64,000 bases of DNA, taken from NCBI RefSeq assembly GCF_009176645.1, contig NZ_AP019007.1:3658001-3722000 (forward strand). Direction: 5' to 3'. This document shows, piece by piece, positions 47,674-56,623 of this stretch (positions within the stretch are counted from its first letter, which is position 1; every line of letters begins with the position of its first letter). The stretch is from Enterobacter oligotrophicus (GTDB lineage: Bacteria; Pseudomonadota; Gammaproteobacteria; Enterobacterales; Enterobacteriaceae). Under the pieces are notes generated by a model. That model ran no database searches. It worked only from the letters and a program-made list of their open reading frames with translations, and was not told the DNA's origin. The position numbers and the translations under genes were made by a program.

Positions 47674-48777
47674 ATGAAAAAGCCTCTATTCATCTGCGTG
47701 GTGTTTGTCATGATTATTGCTTCAGCTGCGAGTTTACCTTTTATCCTGAATGCCGGATTTGGCCAGCCACCGCAGGGTGCGCAGCTCACGGAAGTGGAAG
47801 CCTCTCCGCAGTATCGGGACGGCAAGTTTCACAATACGCTGCCGACGCCGGGTTTTACCGGGCAACAAAATATGCTGGTGGCGTGGTGGCAATTCCTGAC
47901 CCGCAAAACCGAAAATGCCCGTCCGGCGCAGCCGCTGCCGCTGGTTAACACCGATCTGGCGAGCCTGCCGCTGGCGCAAGACACACTGGTGTGGCTCGGC
48001 CACTCCTCCTGGTATATGCAGCTGGCAGGCAAACGTATCCTGATCGATCCGGTGCTCGGCAACTACGCTGCGCCGTTCTCGTTCCTTAACAAGGCGTTCG
48101 CCGGGGAATACCCGTGGCATGCGGAAAGCATGCCGGAGATCGATCTGCTGATTATCTCTCACGATCACTACGACCATCTGGATTACGCCACCATCAGGGC
48201 TTTGCTGCCAAAGGTGAAACGTGTGGTCACCCCGCTGGGCGTCGGTTCACACCTGCGTTACTGGGGTATGAATCCTGAGATTATCGACGAGCGCGACTGG
48301 AATCAGTCCGTGCGCATCAGCGAAGAGCTGACGGTTCACGTGCTTCCTGCACGTCACTTTTCCGGGCGCGGCATCAAGCGCGACCAGACGCTGTGGGGCA
48401 GCTTTATGTTCGTTACGCCCGAGCAGAAGGTTTACTACAGTGGCGACTCCGGTTATGGCCCGCATTTCAGAGCCATCGGTGAGCAGTTTGGCGAGGTGGA
48501 TCTCGCCATTATGGAAAACGGCCAGTACGACCAGGACTGGAAGTACATCCACATGCTGCCAGCTGAAACGGCGCAGGCCTCCGCAGATCTCAATGCCAGA
48601 GCGGTGGTGCCAGGGCATAACGGGCGCTTTGTGCTGGCGAAACATACCTGGAACGATCCGCTGATCCAGCTGGCAAAAGCCAGCAAGGACAAACGTTATC
48701 GCCTGTTGACGCCGGAACTGGGCGAGCCCGTCCGGGTGAGTGATACCACCCAACAGTTTCGCGCATGGTGGGAATAA
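47674..48777 (+). CDS. romA: MBL-fold metallohydrolase RomA
   Basis: A 367-residue protein with an N-terminal hydrophobic anchor or signal (LFICVVFVMIIASAASLPFI) and a metallo-beta-lactamase fold of the NAPE-PLD/UlaG type. The metal motif HDHYDH is at residues 163-168, with further ligands likely in VLPARHFSGRG, YYSGDSGYG and VVPGHNGRF. RomA of Enterobacter was first linked to reduced outer-membrane porin levels; the effect is largely due to the ramA gene downstream, with which it is co-transcribed. Its own substrate is unknown. Confidence 0.92.
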   Translation: MKKPLFICVVFVMIIASAASLPFILNAGFGQPPQGAQLTEVEASPQYRDGKFHNTLPTPGFTGQQNMLVAWWQFLTRKTENARPAQPLPLVNTDLASLPLAQDTLVWLGHSSWYMQLAGKRILIDPVLGNYAAPFSFLNKAFAGEYPWHAESMPEIDLLIISHDHYDHLDYATIRALLPKVKRVVTPLGVGSHLRYWGMNPEIIDERDWNQSVRISEELTVHVLPARHFSGRGIKRDQTLWGSFMFVTPEQKVYYSGDSGYGPHFRAIGEQFGEVDLAIMENGQYDQDWKYIHMLPAETAQASADLNARAVVPGHNGRFVLAKHTWNDPLIQLAKASKDKRYRLLTPELGEPVRVSDTTQQFRAWWE

Positions 48778-48809
48778 TGATCAACCGAGAAGCAGAAGGG
48801 GAGAGCAGC

Positions 48810-49151
48810 ATGACCATTTCCGCTCAAGTCATCGACACCATTGTCGAGTGGATCGACGACAACCTGCATCAGCCGTTACGCATTGAAGAGATTGCCCGCC
48901 ATGCGGGCTACTCGAAGTGGCACCTGCAGCGGCTGTTTATGCAATATAAAGGTGAAAGTCTGGGACGCTATATCCGCGAACGTAAGCTACTGCTGGCGGC
49001 GCGCGATTTGCGTGAATCGGACGAACGCGTGTATGACATCTGCCTGCGTTACGGGTTTGACTCGCAGCAGACCTTTACGCGCATCTTTACGCGAACGTTC
49101 AACCAGCCGCCTGGGGCATATCGCAAAGAGAATCACAGCCGGGCGCACTGA
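48810..49151 (+). CDS. ramA: AraC-family global activator RamA
   Basis: RamA activates acrAB-tolC, lipid A modification and other genes and confers multidrug resistance when overproduced. The 113-residue product is a MarA/SoxS-type protein made only of two helix-turn-helix units (RIEEIARHAGYSKWHLQRLF and VYDICLRYGFDSQQTFTRIF) without an effector domain, so its activity is set by expression and proteolysis. The open frame begins 45 bases earlier; MTISAQVID is the family N-terminus and is preceded by GGGGAGAG. It follows romA with a 32-bp gap. Confidence 0.95.
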   Translation: MTISAQVIDTIVEWIDDNLHQPLRIEEIARHAGYSKWHLQRLFMQYKGESLGRYIRERKLLLAARDLRESDERVYDICLRYGFDSQQTFTRIFTRTFNQPPGAYRKENHSRAH

Positions 49152-49157
49152 GTTGTT

Positions 49158-49240
49158 TTCGCCCGGTGGCGGCTACGCCTTACCGGGCTTACAAACATTG
49201 CGAACGTAGGCCGGGTAAGGCGCAGCCGCCACCCGGCTTT
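49158..49240. repeat. REP/BIME-type palindromic repeat
   Basis: Inverted REP-like units (GCCCGGTGGCGGCTACGCCT and GTAAGGCGCAGCCGCCACCC) between the convergent ramA and receptor genes, followed by CTTTTTTG; the right arm may act as the ramA terminator. Confidence 0.85.
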
Positions 49241-49249
49241 TTTGTTGGC

Positions 49250-51394
49250 TTACCAGCGATAATTCACCGTCGCCGTTACCGTGCGGCCAATCCCGTAGAA
49301 GCACGCCGTATCGCTTGCACACGACGCGACATACTTCGTATCCGCCACGTTATTGACATTAAACTGCACGCTCGCCCCTTTCAGGCTGCTGTTCATCTCG
49401 CCCAGATCGTAGCTCACCATCGCATCATACAAATCCACCGACGGCACCTTGAACGTGTTCTTTGCATCGCCGTAGCTGGTGCCGATGTAACGCATTCCCA
49501 CGCCTGCGGTCAGGCTCTTCAGCGCGCCGCCAGGAATGGTGTAGCTGGCGAAAGCCGATGCCATATGCGTTGGGATACGCGCGGGGGTTTTGCCTTCTGT
49601 CCCTGCCACCGTCGTGCTCCGGGTTTTTGCATCCGTGTACGTGTACGAGCCAATCAGGTTGATATTGTCCATCAGCGTGGAGTGGATCTCCGCCTCAACG
49701 CCTTTCGAACGCACTTTGCCCGCGTTTTCAAACCAGCCTTCGGCGCTATTGTAGGTCGCGACGTTGTCCTGGGTTAAATCGTAGAGGGCAAGGGTCATCA
49801 GCGTGGTATCAACCGGCTGATACTTCAGCCCGATTTCCGTCTGCTCTCCGGTAGTCGGTTTAAACGGCCCTACGCCTGGCGCACGGTTGGTCTGCAGATT
49901 CGGTTCGAACGAGGTGCTGTAGCTAATATAGGGCGACAGGCCAAAGTCGAACGCATACAGCAGCCCGGTACGCCACGTGAATTTGCTGTCGTTCTGCTGG
50001 GTAACGCTGTTATCGGTGAAGTCGTTAGTGCGCACTTCGCTCCAGTCATAACGCCCGGAAACCAGCCATTCCCAGTTATTCCAGCTTATCTGATCCTGCA
50101 GATACAGGCCCATCTGGTCGAGGTTTTGCTGTTCGTCGGTGGCGGTGCTGAAGGTGCTTTCATCGACGTTCACGCCGTACACCGGGTTTGTCCAGTCGAG
50201 GTCATACTGTGAGCCGCTTCCGCGTTCCAGCAGCTGTTTATCTTTGCTGCTCTTGTAGTCGATGCCGCCAAGCAGGGTATGGCTGACGTTACCCGTATTC
50301 ACCAGATACTCAAGCTGATTATCGAGGCCAAACTCATTGGTGGTGCGCTCCTCGTGCTGGGCGCGGCGGGTCAGCACTGTGCTGTCAGCGGCGCTGTTAG
50401 CGTAAACCAGGTAGCGGTATTTTTGCTTAATGGTGGCGTAACGCGCGTTCTGGCGGAAGGTGAGGTTATCGGCAAACTGGTGTTCCAGCTCGTAACCGAT
50501 CATCGTCTGCTCGCGCCAGGACTGATCATAATCCGGATCGCTGACGTTAAAGTCGCGTGGAATGTATTTGCCATTCGCGCTCTTCAACGTGCCATACGCG
50601 GGGAGGAAGTTACGGTAGCCCGCATCCGGATCTTTCTGATAACTGCTCAGCAGCGTAAAACGGGTCTGATCGTTCGGATACCAGGTGATCGCCGGGGCAA
50701 TCGCCATTCGTGTCTCTTTGTAATCGTCCACCTGATTATGCTGGGTGCGGGCGATACCGTTGACGCGATAAAGCACGCGCCCGTCATCGCTGAGCTTACC
50801 ACCGAAATCAAACGCGCCTTCTGCCAGGTCGTTGTTACCGGTGCGGAACTGGACGTTGTGGATGGATTCGGTGGTCGGTCGTTTGCTGGTCATGCTGATA
50901 AGCCCGCCCGGATTGACCTGACCAAACAGCACGGACGCCGGGCCACGTACCAGCTCCACCCGTTCCAGCAGCCACGGATCAATCGCGCCCGTCTGGGAAG
51001 AGGCCGTTGCGCCGAAGCTCAGACCGTCGAGGAATTTCGGTACGTAGCTAAAGCCACGCACAAACACTTCATCGTTACGGTTGGACGATCCGCGGTACTC
51101 GGTAAAAACGCCAGCGGAGTAACGCAGCGCCTGCGATACGGACGTCACGTCCTGCATCTTCATCTGATCGCGGGTGATCACCGACACCGACTGCGGCGTC
51201 TTCACGATCTCTGCGCTGGTCTTGGTCGCGGAAAGGGTTTTGGTTGCCACGATCCCCTTTACGGGCGCGGTGGGTTCTTCACTTACACCCTGCGTCACCG
51301 TAATGGTTTCTTCTTTGGTTTCGGCCTGAGCCGTCACGCTGGCCGCAGCCAGACTCAAAAGCCAGAGTTGAATTAACTTATTATTTTTAAACAT
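49250..51394 (-). CDS. TonB-dependent siderophore receptor, FhuA/FoxA-like
   Basis: A 714-residue outer-membrane receptor of the hydroxamate-siderophore group. The signal peptide ends at VTAQA and the TonB box is EETITVTQ; plug motifs are TPQSVSVITRDQM and RVELVRGPASVLFGQVNPGG; the barrel ends VNNVADTKYVASC onward to TATVNYRW. The CASDTACFYG region with paired Cys near the C-terminus is seen in FhuA/FoxA relatives. It is divergent from an exported Fes-type esterase with a Fur-like site between them. Because of that neighbour, a catecholate ligand is also possible. Confidence 0.85.
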   Translation of the reverse strand: MFKNNKLIQLWLLSLAAASVTAQAETKEETITVTQGVSEEPTAPVKGIVATKTLSATKTSAEIVKTPQSVSVITRDQMKMQDVTSVSQALRYSAGVFTEYRGSSNRNDEVFVRGFSYVPKFLDGLSFGATASSQTGAIDPWLLERVELVRGPASVLFGQVNPGGLISMTSKRPTTESIHNVQFRTGNNDLAEGAFDFGGKLSDDGRVLYRVNGIARTQHNQVDDYKETRMAIAPAITWYPNDQTRFTLLSSYQKDPDAGYRNFLPAYGTLKSANGKYIPRDFNVSDPDYDQSWREQTMIGYELEHQFADNLTFRQNARYATIKQKYRYLVYANSAADSTVLTRRAQHEERTTNEFGLDNQLEYLVNTGNVSHTLLGGIDYKSSKDKQLLERGSGSQYDLDWTNPVYGVNVDESTFSTATDEQQNLDQMGLYLQDQISWNNWEWLVSGRYDWSEVRTNDFTDNSVTQQNDSKFTWRTGLLYAFDFGLSPYISYSTSFEPNLQTNRAPGVGPFKPTTGEQTEIGLKYQPVDTTLMTLALYDLTQDNVATYNSAEGWFENAGKVRSKGVEAEIHSTLMDNINLIGSYTYTDAKTRSTTVAGTEGKTPARIPTHMASAFASYTIPGGALKSLTAGVGMRYIGTSYGDAKNTFKVPSVDLYDAMVSYDLGEMNSSLKGASVQFNVNNVADTKYVASCASDTACFYGIGRTVTATVNYRW

Positions 51395-51458
51395 TTTTAT
51401 TATACGTCCTTGGTTGCTATCGCCATAAAAACACCGGTAAAACGGCCTAGATGATATT

Positions 51459-51477
51459 GCAAATTATTACCATTTGC
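51459..51477. promoter_or_regulatory. Putative Fur box in receptor/esterase divergent region
   Basis: GCAAATTATTACCATTTGC is a 19-bp AT-rich sequence with inverted ends GCAAAT and ATTTGC, placed 40 bp ahead of the esterase start and 65 bp ahead of the receptor start. The position fits iron-dependent repression of both genes. Confidence 0.5.
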
Positions 51478-51517
51478 ATTAGCGTTGTTTACAAATTTAG
51501 GCGGGGAACGGGCATTA

Positions 51518-53086
51518 ATGAAAAGGGCATGGAGTGGGTTGCTGTTAGGGATCGGTACGCTGCCTGCGGTGGCAGCAACGTGTGAACACTCTTCCCTCCA
51601 GGGAGATGTACAGGGAAAATTTGATGCCAGCGGCGAAGTTTGCTTTGTGCTGCCCGAGCTGACTGAAAACTATGTCTCAGCCACCCTCAATGGCGTAACC
51701 GATGCCCGCCTGCTGGACGCGCAAAACCGCCGTATCCGCACGCTGGTTGAAAATGGTCCCGCAGACGGTGAACACACCCTCCTTTTTGCCCTCCCGGTAC
51801 GGCAGAGCACCTCGCTGGTGTTGCATGGAGAGGCGGGCAAGCCGTGGCGTTTTCAGTGGAGAATGAAAGAGACCTCCGCGTTACCACGCGTACAAATGCT
51901 GGAGCCTGAAAGCCCGACGCTGCAGGCGCTGGCAAAAACGATTGCTGCCGGTGGGAGCACTGATGCGTTCTGGCAGGCGCAGATTCGGCAGGGAACGCCG
52001 ATGGTGGAGCCGGTGGATGCAGGACATAAACGTGTTACTTTCCTGTGGCGCGGCGCGCGGGATAACGTCTTTATTCTCGGCTCGCCGGCGGGGGACCACG
52101 ATCCGCTGTTCCGACTGGGGAAAAGCGATGTCTGGTTCCGCAGCTACGTGGTGCCTGCCGATACGGTAATGCAGTACAAACTTGCGCCGGATGTACCGTT
52201 GATAGACGGTTCACCGCGTGAGCAACGCCGCGCGATCCTGGTGAGTGCGCAGGCCGATCCGCTTAACCCGAACACCTTTGGCGAACAGAAAGCGGATCGC
52301 TGGAACCGCTATTCGCTGCTCGATCTCAGCCCGACACGCTACTGTTCCGTGCAGGCCACGTCACAGCCGCTGGTGCACGGCACGCTGAGCCGCCAGATGT
52401 TTGCCAGCAGAATCCTCGGCAATTCCCGCGAAGTGATGATTTACAAACCGCGCGGCGCGCAGCCTGCGCGCTGGACGCTCATGCTGTTCGACGGGCAGAT
52501 CTATCAGGATGAGTACCACTTCGCCAATGTGCTGGATGGTCTGATTGCCCGCCATCATCTTCCGCCCGTTAACGTGGTGTTTATCGACAGTCTCGATTAT
52601 GCCCGTCGCGGCAAAGAGCTGCCGCCCAATGCGGATTTTGCCGACTTTATGGCGCATGAACTGCTGCCGTGGCTACGTCGGCAGGGGATTGCAATGCAGC
52701 GGCAAAAAACGGTGCTGGCGGGTTCCAGCTATGGCGGGATTGCGTCGTCCTGGATCGCGCTGCGCTATCCGCGTCTGTTTGGCAACGTACTGAGTCTTTC
52801 AGGCTCGTACTGGTGGGCACCGAAAGGTGAAGCGCCCGGCTGGCTGACGCGCCAGTATCAGCAGTCGCCGCTGTATCCGGTGCGCTTCTGGTTACAGGCC
52901 GGAAAGTTTGAAACCACGGGCGCGGGTGGCGGCATCTACCGCACCACGCAGGATTTCGAACAGGTCTTGCGGGAGAAAGGCTATCGCGTCAGTTTCCACC
53001 CGTGGTCCAGCGGCCATGATTATGCCGCCTGGTGTGAGGCGCTGATCCACGGCATGCGTGATTTCACCGGCTTACGACGCCAGTGA
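51518..53086 (+). CDS. Exported Fes/IroD-type siderophore esterase
   Basis: A 522-residue protein with a signal peptide (GLLLGIGTLPAVAA), an N-terminal beta-rich part (about 25-260) and a C-terminal alpha/beta-hydrolase domain of the enterochelin esterase type. The nucleophile is Ser404 in AGSSYGG and the catalytic His500 is in SSGHDY. Cytoplasmic Fes has no signal peptide; export suggests that catecholate ester siderophores are cleaved in the periplasm, as with IroE. The frame opens 33 bases earlier, but the signal peptide begins at this ATG. Its 3' end overlaps the convergent ybdJ by 15 bp. Confidence 0.83.
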   Translation: MKRAWSGLLLGIGTLPAVAATCEHSSLQGDVQGKFDASGEVCFVLPELTENYVSATLNGVTDARLLDAQNRRIRTLVENGPADGEHTLLFALPVRQSTSLVLHGEAGKPWRFQWRMKETSALPRVQMLEPESPTLQALAKTIAAGGSTDAFWQAQIRQGTPMVEPVDAGHKRVTFLWRGARDNVFILGSPAGDHDPLFRLGKSDVWFRSYVVPADTVMQYKLAPDVPLIDGSPREQRRAILVSAQADPLNPNTFGEQKADRWNRYSLLDLSPTRYCSVQATSQPLVHGTLSRQMFASRILGNSREVMIYKPRGAQPARWTLMLFDGQIYQDEYHFANVLDGLIARHHLPPVNVVFIDSLDYARRGKELPPNADFADFMAHELLPWLRRQGIAMQRQKTVLAGSSYGGIASSWIALRYPRLFGNVLSLSGSYWWAPKGEAPGWLTRQYQQSPLYPVRFWLQAGKFETTGAGGGIYRTTQDFEQVLREKGYRVSFHPWSSGHDYAAWCEALIHGMRDFTGLRRQ

Positions 53087-53320
53087 AAACCAGCGACGCC
53101 AGACGAAACGCAGAACGAAGAATTCGATTGTGCCGAGCACTAAAAACCACAGGCAGAACAGTATGGTGTAGAGCTGGTTGAGATCGACCATATGGAAGGT
53201 CGTCATCAGTTTCTGCGCCAGTACCAGACCGAGCGACGGCGCGGGTAACAGGAGGCAGGAGATCAGGGCCAGCAATAAAATGCCCCCCGCAGTGAGCAGC
53301 GATTCTAACGGGTGTTTCAT
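53072..53320 (-). CDS. ybdJ: Inner-membrane protein YbdJ
   Basis: An 82-residue protein with two transmembrane segments (LTAGGILLLALISCLLLPAP; LYTILFCLWFLVLGTIEFFV) and a basic C-terminal tail RFVWRRWFSLAS, nearly identical in pattern to E. coli YbdJ. Function unknown. In E. coli it is adjacent to ybdK; here a P-type ATPase and an RND pump lie between them. Confidence 0.9.
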   Translation of the reverse strand: MKHPLESLLTAGGILLLALISCLLLPAPSLGLVLAQKLMTTFHMVDLNQLYTILFCLWFLVLGTIEFFVLRFVWRRWFSLAS

Positions 53321-53501
53321 CTTAATGTTAATCGTCAGTTAAAAAAGCGATTGTCGGGCATAATGTAACGTAAAGCAATATAAACCCGGCATGCGATTTT
53401 TGATAAAAAATCCCCCTCATTTCTGCTTCTGAATAACAGAAAAAGAATAATTTATCCGTGACGATTAAATTGCGCTCTCGTTATGTAAATATATGTTCTC
53501 C

Positions 53502-53612
53502 TCAGGAAAATAATTTTACAAACGTATACGTGCTATATCCAATTAACGTTGCAATAACAATGGCAGCGATAATGTATAACGCCAGACGCCGTCCGCGATA
53601 AATGCCAAACAT
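53502..53612 (-). CDS. 36-residue single-pass membrane peptide
   Basis: A short frame, MFGIYRGRRLALYIIAAIVI then ATLIGYSTYTFVKLFS, with a very strong ribosome site (GAGGAGGAAGC) five bases before the ATG. It has a basic N-terminus and one transmembrane helix. No larger frame overlaps it. Small membrane peptides of this kind often tune a transporter or sensor; the closest candidate partner is the P-type ATPase gene starting about 200 bp away on the other strand. The peptide is not one I can name. Confidence 0.62.
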   Translation of the reverse strand: MFGIYRGRRLALYIIAAIVIATLIGYSTYTFVKLFS

Positions 53613-53809
53613 GCTTCCTCCTCGTTTAGTTTTGGTTTAGACATATTTTGTAAAAATCAGGTCATTGAATTAGTTTTAAGCAGTTTTGAATAACCCGGCA
53701 ATCATTATATTGCGGTAGATCAAATTAACCCGCAAGCCTTAAAAATGAATTTATTAAAGCCAGAAAGGAATTCAGGCTTCCGACCACCGGAAATTGAAGG
53801 AAAAATACA
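53613..53809. promoter_or_regulatory. Divergent region ahead of the P-type ATPase
   Basis: About 200 AT-rich bp contain the ribosome site of the 36-residue peptide on one side and the leader of the ATPase on the other. No clear operator was found. Confidence 0.35.
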
Positions 53810-56518
53810 ATGACCAAAATGATTAACTCTCAGAATATGCCACCCGCAGACGGGCTGGCCTACCAGCAGACCGTAGAGCAAGTGCTTGCTCACAAGCAGA
53901 GCCAACCGAATGGGCTGGACCGCGCTGAAGCGCAGGCGCGCCTGCAAAAGCATGGCCCGAATGCGTTACCCGAGAAAAAAGGCAAACCGGCCTGGCTGCG
54001 TTTTCTGGCGCATTTTAACGATGTGCTGATTTACGTTCTGCTGGCGGCTGCCGTATTAACGGCGGTAATGGGACACTGGGTTGATACCCTGGTTATTCTG
54101 GGCGTGGCGGTCATTAACGCATTAATTGGACACATTCAGGAAAGCAACGCGGAAAAATCCCTGCAGAGTATTCGCAATATGCTCTCCAGCGATGCGCGCG
54201 TTATTCGTAATGGCAGCCATGAAACAATACCAACGACTGAAATAGTTCCGGGCGATATTATTGTCCTGCGCGCGGGGGATCGTATTCCGGCGGATATGCG
54301 GTTAATTGAAGCGCATAATTTACGCGTGGAAGAGGCGATTCTCACCGGTGAATCCACCGTGGTGGATAAACACATTAATCCGCTGAGTGGTGAATTACCG
54401 CTGGGCGACCGCACCAACCTGGTGTTCTCCGGTACAACCGTGAGCGCGGGCGGTGGTGTCGGCGTGGTGATTGCCACCGGGCAGGAGACCGAACTCGGCC
54501 ACATTAACCAGATGATGGCGGGCATCGAAAAACACCGTACACCGTTGCTGGTGCAGATGGACAAACTGGGTAAAGCGATCTTCGCCATTATTCTGGCGAT
54601 GATGGCTGCGCTGTTTATCTTCAGCCTGGTGTTCCGCGAGATCCCAATGGGTGAGCTGCTGCTCTCCCTGATTAGCCTGGCGGTTGCGTCTGTACCGGAA
54701 GGTCTGCCCGCGATTATCTCCATTATTCTCTCCCTCGGCGTGCAGGCGATGGCGCGTAAGCGAGCCATTATCCGCAAGCTGCCGACGGTCGAAACGTTGG
54801 GCGCAATGACCGTGGTCTGCTCGGATAAAACCGGCACCCTGACCATGAACGAGATGACGGTGAAAGCCATCATCACCGCCGATACGTGCTATCGCGTGGA
54901 CGGCAACAGCTACGAGCCAGTGGGCAATATCTACCTGGAAGGCAGCGACGAGCCGGTGCTGATCCAGCCGGGCACCGTGCTGGAGCAGTACCTGCGCACT
55001 ATCGATCTGTGTAACGACAGCCAGCTGATTCAGGACGAGCGCGGTCTGTGGGGCATCACCGGTGGGCCAACCGAGGGCGCGCTGAAGGTGCTGGCAGCGA
55101 AAGCCAGGCTCACGCCGGTCATGACCTCGCTGGTTAACAAGATCCCGTTCGACTCACAGTACAAGTACATGAGCACCCACTACCAGATTGGCGGTGAGGA
55201 GCAGATTTTGATCACCGGCGCGCCGGACGTGATTTTTGCCCTGTGTGCTCAGCAGCAGACCCGTAACGGCGCAGAAACCTTCAACCGCGCGTACTGGGAA
55301 ACCGAGATGGAGCGTTATGCGCGCCAGGGGCTGCGCATGGTTGCTGCGGCGTTCAAGCCAGCGAACGGTGAGCAGGCATTAACTCACGACGACCTGAGCC
55401 ACGGCCTGATCTTCCTCGGCATCGCCGGGATGATGGACCCGCCCCGTCCGGAAGCGATTGATGCAATTAACGCCTGCCAGCAGGCCGGTATCCGCGTGAA
55501 GATGATCACCGGCGATCACCCGCAAACGGCCATGAGCATCGGCCAGATGCTGGGGATCACCAACAGCGAGCAGGCGGTGACTGGCTACCAGCTTGAGAAG
55601 ATGGACGACGCCGAACTCGCGGAAGCGGCGGTGAAATATGACATCTTCGCCCGTACCAGCCCGGAGCATAAGCTGCGCCTGGTAAAAGCGTTGCAGGACA
55701 AAGGCGAAATCGTCGGCATGACCGGCGACGGTGTGAATGACGCTCCGGCGCTGCGCCAGGCTGACGTGGGCATCGCCATGGGTATCAAAGGCACGGAAGT
55801 GACCAAAGAGGCGGCGGATATGGTTCTGACGGACGATAACTTCGCCACCATCGCCAGCGCGGTGAAAGAGGGGCGTCGTGTTTACGACAACCTGAAGAAG
55901 ACGATTCTGTTCATCATGCCGACTAACCTGGCGCAGGGTCTGCTGATTGTGATTGCGCTGCTGGCGGGGAACATCATTCCGCTGACGCCAGTGCTGATTC
56001 TGTGGATGAACATGGCGACCTCCGCCACGCTCTCCTTCGGCCTGGCTTTTGAAGCCGCCGAGCGCAACATCATGCGCCGCCCGCCGCGTCAGACCGGCCA
56101 GCACGTAATGGATGCCTATGCCGTATGGCGCGTGGCCTTCGTCGGCACCATGATTGCCATCGCCGCCTTTGCGCTGGAAGCCTGGCTCGCCCCGCGCGGC
56201 CACAGCGCGGAGTTCATCCGCACCGTGCTGCTGCAGATGCTGGTCTGTGCCCAGTGGGTGTACATGATCAACTGCCGTAATACTGACGGGTTCTCCCTGA
56301 ACCGTGGTCTGCTGGCGAACAAAGGGATCTGGCTGGTAACGGGCGTGCTGTTCCTGCTCCAGGCGGCGATTATCTACCTGCCGTTTATGCAGATGCTGTT
56401 TGGCACCGAAGCGCTGCCGCTGCGCTACTGGTTTGTCACTCTGGCGGTTGCGGGCGTGATGTTCTTCGTCGTCGAAATCGAGAAGCGACTGACCCGCAGG
56501 TTCCGTAAGGCTGCATAA
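53810..56518 (+). CDS. P-type cation-transporting ATPase (P2 type)
   Basis: A 902-residue pump with the SERCA-like order: N-terminal cation ATPase domain, actuator loop with LTGESTVVDK, transmembrane M4 motif VPEGLP, phosphorylation site DKTGT at Asp339, nucleotide-binding domain, hinge MTGDGVNDAPALRQADVGIA and six C-terminal helices. VPEGLP is typical of P2A pumps for Ca2+ or similar divalent cations. Magnesium and manganese remain possible, so the ion is not assigned. It is not MgtA, which has a different N-terminus. It is followed by a dispersed repeat and the RND genes. Confidence 0.88.
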   Translation: MTKMINSQNMPPADGLAYQQTVEQVLAHKQSQPNGLDRAEAQARLQKHGPNALPEKKGKPAWLRFLAHFNDVLIYVLLAAAVLTAVMGHWVDTLVILGVAVINALIGHIQESNAEKSLQSIRNMLSSDARVIRNGSHETIPTTEIVPGDIIVLRAGDRIPADMRLIEAHNLRVEEAILTGESTVVDKHINPLSGELPLGDRTNLVFSGTTVSAGGGVGVVIATGQETELGHINQMMAGIEKHRTPLLVQMDKLGKAIFAIILAMMAALFIFSLVFREIPMGELLLSLISLAVASVPEGLPAIISIILSLGVQAMARKRAIIRKLPTVETLGAMTVVCSDKTGTLTMNEMTVKAIITADTCYRVDGNSYEPVGNIYLEGSDEPVLIQPGTVLEQYLRTIDLCNDSQLIQDERGLWGITGGPTEGALKVLAAKARLTPVMTSLVNKIPFDSQYKYMSTHYQIGGEEQILITGAPDVIFALCAQQQTRNGAETFNRAYWETEMERYARQGLRMVAAAFKPANGEQALTHDDLSHGLIFLGIAGMMDPPRPEAIDAINACQQAGIRVKMITGDHPQTAMSIGQMLGITNSEQAVTGYQLEKMDDAELAEAAVKYDIFARTSPEHKLRLVKALQDKGEIVGMTGDGVNDAPALRQADVGIAMGIKGTEVTKEAADMVLTDDNFATIASAVKEGRRVYDNLKKTILFIMPTNLAQGLLIVIALLAGNIIPLTPVLILWMNMATSATLSFGLAFEAAERNIMRRPPRQTGQHVMDAYAVWRVAFVGTMIAIAAFALEAWLAPRGHSAEFIRTVLLQMLVCAQWVYMINCRNTDGFSLNRGLLANKGIWLVTGVLFLLQAAIIYLPFMQMLFGTEALPLRYWFVTLAVAGVMFFVVEIEKRLTRRFRKAA

Positions 56519-56525
56519 CTTTTTG

Positions 56526-56604
56526 CCCTCACCCTAACCCTCTCCCACAGGGAGAGGGAACGCTGACCTCCCTCTCCTTTTGGGAGAGGGCCGGGGTGAG
56601 GGGA
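56526..56604. repeat. Dispersed inverted repeat pair
   Basis: Two copies of the hairpin unit CCCTCTCCC/GGGAGAGGG occur head to head, with CCTCACCC at the left end and GGGTGAGGG at the right end forming a longer palindrome. The same unit occurs once near 36.57 kb. Confidence 0.75.
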
Positions 56605-56623
56605 AACACTGAGGTACTTGTTT

